Positions 59,075 to 64,000 of a stretch of DNA of 64,000 bases are shown here, piece after piece. This DNA is from Mucilaginibacter hurinus. Lineage in GTDB: Bacteria; Bacteroidota; Bacteroidia; Sphingobacteriales; Sphingobacteriaceae. Each line of letters opens with the position of its first letter. The stretch's first letter is position 1. The stretch spans positions 512,801 to 576,800 of the forward strand of contig NZ_QGDC01000002.1 of assembly GCF_003324525.1 (NCBI RefSeq), written 5' to 3'. Below the pieces are notes generated by a model, which saw only the letters and a program-made list of their open reading frames with translations, had not been told where the DNA came from and did not search any database. A program made the position numbers and the translations under genes.

Positions 59075-60575
59075 AGATAACAGCTTAACACCTGTACAGG
59101 ATAAAAGAAATCATGGGAACCAGCTTTTCCCGGTTTTTGTTAAACTGAACAATTTGCATCTGGTACTTATTGGCGCCGGCAAAGTTGGTTTAGAAAAACT
59201 TACCGCCGTACTTGCTAACAGCCCGTTTGTAAAAGTTACTGTTATTGCCAGGGAGATTATACCAGAAATGCACACGCTTGCCGCAGAACATGCAGGTGTA
59301 ACCATTGTTAACAAAGCGTTTGCTGAGCATGACCTTGATGAGGCCGATATTGTTATTGCCGCTACTAATGATAACGACCTGAACGTGTATATACGACAGG
59401 CCGCGCATGACCGTAAGTTGCTGGTAAACATTGCCGATAAACCGGATCTGTGCGATTTCTACCTGGGTTCAATTGTACAAAAAGGCGACCTTAAGATAGC
59501 GATATCCACCAACGGTAAATCGCCAACAATTGCCAAGCGTATCAAAGAATATTTAAACACAGAGATACCCGACGAGATTGACGACACGTTGCAGCATATA
59601 AACGCGTTAAGGGAAACACTGAACGGGAATTTTGCCGATAAGGTAAAACAACTTAACGAAGCGACAGCTATATTGGTAGAACCGGCAACTGTCGCGCGAT
59701 CTAACAGGGTTTACCTAAGTTGGGGATTGTGGCTGGCCTCTATCCTTCTGATAGTTATCAGCGTGTTATCGCTATGGTATAAGGAGCCCGAATTTCAAAC
59801 CTACGTACAAAACATTGATCCTATATTTTATTATTTTTTAGGCGCAGGTTTTGTGTTTAGCATGATTGACGGCGCCATAGGGATGTCATACGGCGTTACG
59901 TCGCAAACGTTTTCATTATCAATGGGCATCCCTCCTGCTTCAGCCAGTATGGGCGTGCACTTATCAGAGGTTTTAAGTAACGGCATTGCCGGCTGGATGC
60001 ATTACCGCATGGGTAACGTAAACTGGAAGCTGTTTAAGCTGCTGGTTGTTCCAGGCATAATCGGAGCGGTAACAGGGGCTTATTTACTTTCGTCGCTTGA
60101 ACATTACAGTCAATATACCAAGCCTTTTGTATCTTTGTATACGCTGATACTGGGTATTGTTATCCTGTTAAAAGCTATTAAAGCCAGGGCAAAAAAGGCC
60201 GGGCAAAAAATTAAAAAAATAACGATGCTGGGTTTAGGCGGCGGGTTTATTGATGCTGTTGGCGGCGGCGGCTGGGGGTCTATCGTGCTATCGTCATTAA
60301 TAGCTGGTGGGCGTCACCCGCGTTTTTCATTGGGCACAGTAAAGCTATCACGTTTTTTTGTGGCGCTGATGAGCTCGCTTACATTTATTACAATGCTTGA
60401 TAGCGCGCGCTGGGATGCAGTAGCCGGACTGATTATAGGCAGCGCCCTTGCTTCGCCGATAGCCGCCAAAATATCTAACAGGATATCAGCAAAAGTAATT
60501 ATGGTGGCCGTAGGTATTATTGTTATTATAGTAAGTTTTAAAAACATTTACGGCTTTATTGATAAATTGCTATAA
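59058..60575 (+). CDS. siroheme synthase N-terminal domain fused to TauE/SafE transporter
   Basis: About 505 residues from the ATG at 59058 (the frame starts earlier, but inside cobA). Residues about 20-175 are the precorrin-2 dehydrogenase/sirohydrochlorin ferrochelatase domain of CysG (LVLIGAGKVGLEKL, IAATNDNDLN, ADKPDLCDFYLGSIVQKGDLKIAISTNGKSP). The rest (about 205-505) is a TauE/SafE (TSUP) membrane domain with eight or so helices (VFSMIDGAIGMSYGVTSQTF and GGGFIDAVGGGGWGS). TSUP proteins export or import sulfite, sulfoacetate or sulfate. The fusion links cofactor synthesis to sulfur ion transport in one chain, inside the cys operon. Confidence 0.92.
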   Translation: MTPLPEDNSLTPVQDKRNHGNQLFPVFVKLNNLHLVLIGAGKVGLEKLTAVLANSPFVKVTVIAREIIPEMHTLAAEHAGVTIVNKAFAEHDLDEADIVIAATNDNDLNVYIRQAAHDRKLLVNIADKPDLCDFYLGSIVQKGDLKIAISTNGKSPTIAKRIKEYLNTEIPDEIDDTLQHINALRETLNGNFADKVKQLNEATAILVEPATVARSNRVYLSWGLWLASILLIVISVLSLWYKEPEFQTYVQNIDPIFYYFLGAGFVFSMIDGAIGMSYGVTSQTFSLSMGIPPASASMGVHLSEVLSNGIAGWMHYRMGNVNWKLFKLLVVPGIIGAVTGAYLLSSLEHYSQYTKPFVSLYTLILGIVILLKAIKARAKKAGQKIKKITMLGLGGGFIDAVGGGGWGSIVLSSLIAGGRHPRFSLGTVKLSRFFVALMSSLTFITMLDSARWDAVAGLIIGSALASPIAAKISNRISAKVIMVAVGIIVIIVSFKNIYGFIDKLL

Positions 60576-60576
60576 G

Positions 60577-61278
60577 ATGAGTGAGTTAGCAAACTACATA
60601 CAACACCAGGTAAACGGGCTGGAGCCTGTAGAGGCTTTACGTACGCTTGCTGCCGAGTTTCCGGGCGAGGTGGTTTTTTCAACCAGCTTTGGGTGGGAAG
60701 ACCAGGTAATTACGCACATGATATTTACCAACAACCTGCCTATTAAAGTATTTACGCTTGAAACCGGCAGGCTTTTTCCAGAAACCTATTACGTGTGGAA
60801 CCGCACCATGGAAATGTACGGGCACCCTATACACGCTTACTACCCTAATCATGAAATGCTTGAGGCCATGGTAAACGCTAAGGGGCCAAGCAGTTTTTAC
60901 GAATCGGTTGAAAACCGTAAAGAGTGCTGCGCTATACGCAAAATAGAGCCCTTAAAACGGGCATTACAAGGCAATAAAGTATGGATTACCGGCATACGCG
61001 CCGAACAATCGGCCAACCGGCAGCACATGGACAATGTTGAATGGGATGAAGGCAACCAACTGGTTAAATATCACCCGATATACAGCTGGACATTAGACGA
61101 CGTAAAAGAATATATAAGAGAACATAACTTACCCTATAATACATTGCATGACAAGGGGTTCCCGAGCATTGGCTGTTTACCGTGTACACGCGCCGTGCAG
61201 GAAGGCGAAGATTTCCGCGCCGGAAGATGGTGGTGGGAAGATCAGTCGAAAAAAGAATGCGGTTTACATGCAACATAA
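60577..61278 (+). CDS. cysH: adenylylsulfate (APS) reductase CysH
   Basis: 233 residues from the ATG at 60577, two bases after the previous stop. PAPS-reductase fold: SFGWEDQVITHM (P-loop-like), ETGRLFPETY and GIRAEQS. Cysteines C117/C118 and C200/C203 are the four ligands of a [4Fe-4S] cluster, and C228 in KKECGLH is the catalytic nucleophile. The cluster motif marks the APS-using type rather than PAPS, consistent with the absence of a CysC kinase here. Confidence 0.94.
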   Translation: MSELANYIQHQVNGLEPVEALRTLAAEFPGEVVFSTSFGWEDQVITHMIFTNNLPIKVFTLETGRLFPETYYVWNRTMEMYGHPIHAYYPNHEMLEAMVNAKGPSSFYESVENRKECCAIRKIEPLKRALQGNKVWITGIRAEQSANRQHMDNVEWDEGNQLVKYHPIYSWTLDDVKEYIREHNLPYNTLHDKGFPSIGCLPCTRAVQEGEDFRAGRWWWEDQSKKECGLHAT

Positions 61279-61296
61279 TAATTTTTAAACACACGA

Positions 61297-62205
61297 ATGA
61301 GTAGTAACAACCACCTGGACTATTTAGATGAGCTTGAAGCAGAAGCAATACACATTCTGCGCGAAGTGGCGGGGCAATTTGAAAAGCCCGCGCTGCTGTT
61401 TTCGGGCGGCAAGGATTCAATAACGCTGGTGCGGCTTGCCGAAAAGGCATTCCGGCCCGGCAAATTCCCCTTCCCTTTGGTACATATTGATACCGGCCAC
61501 AATTTTGTGGAAACCATTGAGTACCGCGACAAAATGATTGATCGTATTGGCGAAAAGCTGATAGTAGGCCACGTGCAGGATTCAATTGACGAAGGTAAAG
61601 TGGTTGAGCAAACCGGTAAAAATGCCAGCCGCAACGCTTTACAAACCGTTACCCTGCTTGATACCATTGCCAAACATAAGTTTGATGCCTGCATTGGCGG
61701 CGCCCGCCGCGATGAAGAAAAAGCCCGCGCCAAAGAACGTATCTTTTCGGTACGTGACGAATTTGGCCAGTGGGACCCTAAACGCCAGCGCCCGGAGTTG
61801 TGGAACTTATATAACGGTAAAATACACAAAGGCGAAAATGTAAGGGTGTTCCCGATAAGTAACTGGACGGAGCTTGATGTATGGAACTACATACGCCGCG
61901 AAAACATTGAACTGCCAACTATTTATTTTGCACATAAGCGCGATACTATTGTGCGTAACGGCCAGTTAATGGCAGCTTCTCCATTCCTTAACATGGATGA
62001 CGAGGATGTTATTACAAACCGCACCGTACGTTTCCGCACCGTTGGCGACATGACCTGTACTGCCGCTGTACAATCAGAAGCGTTTGAGATAGATGATATT
62101 ATTAACGAAATAAGCGAATCAAAAATAAGCGAACGCGGCGCCCGTATGGATGACAAGGTAAGCGAAGCTGCCATGGAAGACCGTAAGAAAGGGGGCTATT
62201 TTTAA
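61297..62205 (+). CDS. cysD: sulfate adenylyltransferase subunit 2
   Basis: 302 residues of the CysD type: PALLFSGGKDSITLVRLAEKAF (PP-loop), PFPLVHIDTGHNF, GGARRDEEKARAKER and QWDPKRQRPELWNLYN. It transfers adenylyl from ATP to sulfate with CysN providing GTP energy. It starts 18 bases after cysH and ends one base before cysN. Confidence 0.97.
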   Translation: MSSNNHLDYLDELEAEAIHILREVAGQFEKPALLFSGGKDSITLVRLAEKAFRPGKFPFPLVHIDTGHNFVETIEYRDKMIDRIGEKLIVGHVQDSIDEGKVVEQTGKNASRNALQTVTLLDTIAKHKFDACIGGARRDEEKARAKERIFSVRDEFGQWDPKRQRPELWNLYNGKIHKGENVRVFPISNWTELDVWNYIRRENIELPTIYFAHKRDTIVRNGQLMAASPFLNMDDEDVITNRTVRFRTVGDMTCTAAVQSEAFEIDDIINEISESKISERGARMDDKVSEAAMEDRKKGGYF

Positions 62206-62206
62206 T

Positions 62207-63460
62207 ATGGACATACTTAAATTTATTACTGCCGGTAGTGTTGACGATGGCAAAAGCACCCTTATAGGACGTTTATTATATGATAGCGGCGCCATTTTAG
62301 CCGACCAGCTGGAAGCCCTGCACTCATCAAACCGCAAAAATGATGATGGCAGCATTGACCTGGCTATTTTAACCGATGGGCTTAAAGCCGAGCGTGAGCA
62401 GGGCATAACTATTGACGTAGCTTACAAATACTTTAATACCGATAAACGCAAGTTTATTATAGCCGATGCGCCCGGGCATATACAGTACACCCGTAATATG
62501 GTTACCGGCGCTTCAAACTCAAACCTGGCCATCATCCTGATAGATGCGCGCAAAGGCGTTATCGAGCAAACGGTAAGGCATACATTCCTGGTATCATTGT
62601 TAGGTTTACCGCAGATAGTGGTTGCCATTAACAAGATGGACATGGTTGGCTACAGCGAAGAAATTTACAACAACATTGTAGCTGATTACCAGGCGCTGGC
62701 CCAAAAGCTGGACCTTAAAAACGCTGTGAAATTTATCCCGATAAGCGCTTTAAAGGGCGATAACATCGTACACGAATCAACAAACCTGCCGTGGTATAAA
62801 GGCGAAAGCCTGCTGCATTTCCTTGAAAATGTAGAAATAGCGGTGGATAATAAAACCGAGCATGCCCGTTTGCCGGTACAATGGGTTATACGCCCCCAAA
62901 CTGATGAGCTGCATGATTACCGTGGCTATGCAGGCCGGGTGCTCAGCGGTTCGTTCCATGTGAATGATAAGGTTACCGTTTTACCGTCGGGCTTTACCAG
63001 CACCATATCAAAAATTGAACAATTAGGCGTTGAGCCAACCGAAGCAAAAACAGGTATGTCGGTAACAATACATCTTGAAGATGAGATTGATATCAGCCGC
63101 GGTGATATTTTAGTTAACAGCCGCCAGCAACCACAAGTGGCCAAAATGATTGAAGCCGACCTGTGCTGGATGGATACGCGCGCGCTTGATGCCGACCATA
63201 CTTATTTTATACAGCATAACAGCAAGCTCACGCGCTGCAAAATAAGCGAGGTATTGTATAAAATAAACATCAACAACCTGGAGAAGGTGTATGATGAAGA
63301 GTTTAAACTAAACGATATTGGCCGTATAGTAATAAAAACCGCCGACGAACTTGCTTTTGACCCTTACCATGAGAATAAAGCTAACGGAGGCGCCATTATT
63401 ATTGATAGCCGCACTAATGTAACCGTAGGCGCGCTTATGCTGCGCTCGGCGGTTGATTAA
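62207..63460 (+). CDS. cysN: sulfate adenylyltransferase subunit 1 (GTPase)
   Basis: 417 residues of an EF-Tu-like GTPase: GSVDDGKSTLIGRLLYD (P-loop), DAPGHIQYTRNMVTGAS (G3), NKMDMVGY (G4) and SALKGDN (G5), followed by two beta-barrels. No fused CysC kinase domain is present (the CysNC form would be about 600 residues). It is the last gene of the operon. A clear terminator follows. Confidence 0.96.
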   Translation: MDILKFITAGSVDDGKSTLIGRLLYDSGAILADQLEALHSSNRKNDDGSIDLAILTDGLKAEREQGITIDVAYKYFNTDKRKFIIADAPGHIQYTRNMVTGASNSNLAIILIDARKGVIEQTVRHTFLVSLLGLPQIVVAINKMDMVGYSEEIYNNIVADYQALAQKLDLKNAVKFIPISALKGDNIVHESTNLPWYKGESLLHFLENVEIAVDNKTEHARLPVQWVIRPQTDELHDYRGYAGRVLSGSFHVNDKVTVLPSGFTSTISKIEQLGVEPTEAKTGMSVTIHLEDEIDISRGDILVNSRQQPQVAKMIEADLCWMDTRALDADHTYFIQHNSKLTRCKISEVLYKININNLEKVYDEEFKLNDIGRIVIKTADELAFDPYHENKANGGAIIIDSRTNVTVGALMLRSAVD

Positions 63461-63475
63461 GCGTTTTTAGCTTAT

Positions 63476-63512
63476 AAAAAGCGGCTGTTTCTTTCGAGGC
63501 AGCCGCTTTTTT
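63476..63512 (+). terminator. terminator of the cys operon
   Basis: AAAAAGCGGCTG, loop, CAGCCGCTTTTTT, ending the operon 16 bases after the cysN stop. Confidence 0.9.
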
Positions 63513-63537
63513 GTATCCCACTATCTCTCATCCTAAC

Positions 63538-63704
63538 GTCATTGCGAGGTACGAAGTGATCTCCCAACCATGCTTTGTTAAATGCCTGAAGCGAATGCTT
63601 CGCTGCCCTCACCCCCTCGCGTCATTGCGATGAACGAAGCAATCTCCTAACTATGCATACTGTAAATACCTAAAGAGATTGCTTCGCTGCCGCTCGCAAT
63701 GACG
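63538..63704. repeat. dispersed palindromic repeat element
   Basis: An inverted pair: CGTCATTGCGATGAACGAAG... at 63620-63646 and ...GCCGCTCGCAATGACG at 63675-63704. A further related arm is CATTGCGAGGTACGAAG at 63540. It resembles the decayed copy near 40303-40385 and debris near 37380. From 63705 to 63819 I see no gene. Confidence 0.7.
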
Positions 63705-63819
63705 TTGTTTCCTGATACGCGACCAAAAAGTTACTCCGCCGCCCTCACCCACCACGTCATTGCTGTAAAGGTCAGATAATTCGGCAATGGAATTAGCTTT
63801 AACAAATAAAGCTATAGTT

Positions 63820-64000
63820 ATGCGCAACATTAATAATGACCTGACATTAAAACGTAATTATCTAAGTAAATACCGTTTTCTTATTAGTGAGTATGAGCAG
63901 GTAAAGCGAGGAGAGCACCCTACTTTTAGGTTTGCCAAAGATTTCTATTCAGCACATGATACTGATCCGAGGAGCTTTCTGAAGTATTATAATCGCTTTA
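63820..64000 (+). CDS. 5' end of an unknown gene, possibly a transposase
   Basis: An ATG ORF running off the window (60 codons seen). Its start is basic, with aromatic pairs (LKRNYLSKYRFLISEYEQV and FRFAKDFYSAHDTDPRSFLKYYNRF). The style resembles the N-terminal helix-turn-helix part of some Bacteroidota insertion-sequence transposases, but the rest is missing, so this is weak. GTAAAGGTCAGATAATTCGG near 63766 could be an element end. Confidence 0.4.
   Translation, partial: MRNINNDLTLKRNYLSKYRFLISEYEQVKRGEHPTFRFAKDFYSAHDTDPRSFLKYYNRF

Overview
The window looks like chromosomal DNA of a Bacteroidota bacterium, most likely a Sphingobacteriaceae member close to Mucilaginibacter or Pedobacter. The evidence is a type IX secretion (T9SS) sorting tail on a 1515-residue protein, Bacteroidota-typical families (DUF4468, DUF4199, DUF2007, Spy-like LTxxQ repeats, split YeeE/YedE pair), -7 promoter boxes of the TAnnTTTG type, few Shine-Dalgarno sequences, and dispersed short palindromic repeats. 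I ran no database search, so the genus is an inference.

Layout. 0-11 kb is mostly housekeeping: dihydroorotase, a WYL regulator, a Tat-exported asparaginase, CutC, an Lrp regulator divergent from an Nramp-UspA fusion transporter, SmpB, Pcm, a split YeeE/YedE sulfur transporter and HscB. 11.0-14.9 kb is accessory in character: a tRNA-Leu(CAA) gene with two broken copies around a GIY-YIG nuclease gene, a secreted unknown protein, a frameshifted YhcG-type nuclease, and a membrane-anchored winged-helix regulator. 15-25 kb holds the giant T9SS protein, small membrane proteins, a PAS/GAF sensor without an ATPase domain, and a broken DUF2243-type gene. 25-37 kb holds the pxpB-pxpC-pxpA 5-oxoprolinase operon, GluQRS, small enzymes (VOC, HAD, ThuA), a LuxR-type regulator, a SemiSWEET and small secreted proteins.

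37.4-46.6 kb is a coherent catabolic cluster on the minus strand: IlvD/Edd dehydratase, SDR, SMP-30 lactonase, second SDR, fumarylacetoacetate-hydrolase-type hydrolase and a FAD/Fe-S oxidase, with a divergent AraC regulator. Together they fit a non-phosphorylative diketo-hydrolase route for a sugar or sugar acid ending in pyruvate plus lactate or glycolate. 46.6-54.7 kb has an amber-interrupted unknown gene, an OmpA-like/unknown/transglycosylase-like trio, a ricin-type lectin lipoprotein, a thioesterase, and a MOSC protein.

54.8-63.5 kb is an assimilatory sulfate reduction operon: Rrf2 regulator, DUF4468 protein, then siroheme sulfite reductase with a HEPN-like tail, CobA, a siroheme-synthase/TauE-SafE fusion, CysH (APS-reductase type), CysD and CysN. 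The most striking observation is directly upstream of the sulfite reductase. A 23-codon open reading frame carries four Cys codons, three of them consecutive. It is followed by mutually exclusive RNA hairpins, the last being an intrinsic terminator 22 bases before the structural gene. This has the layout of a cysteine-sensing transcription attenuator. The window ends in repeats and the 5' end of a possible transposase gene.
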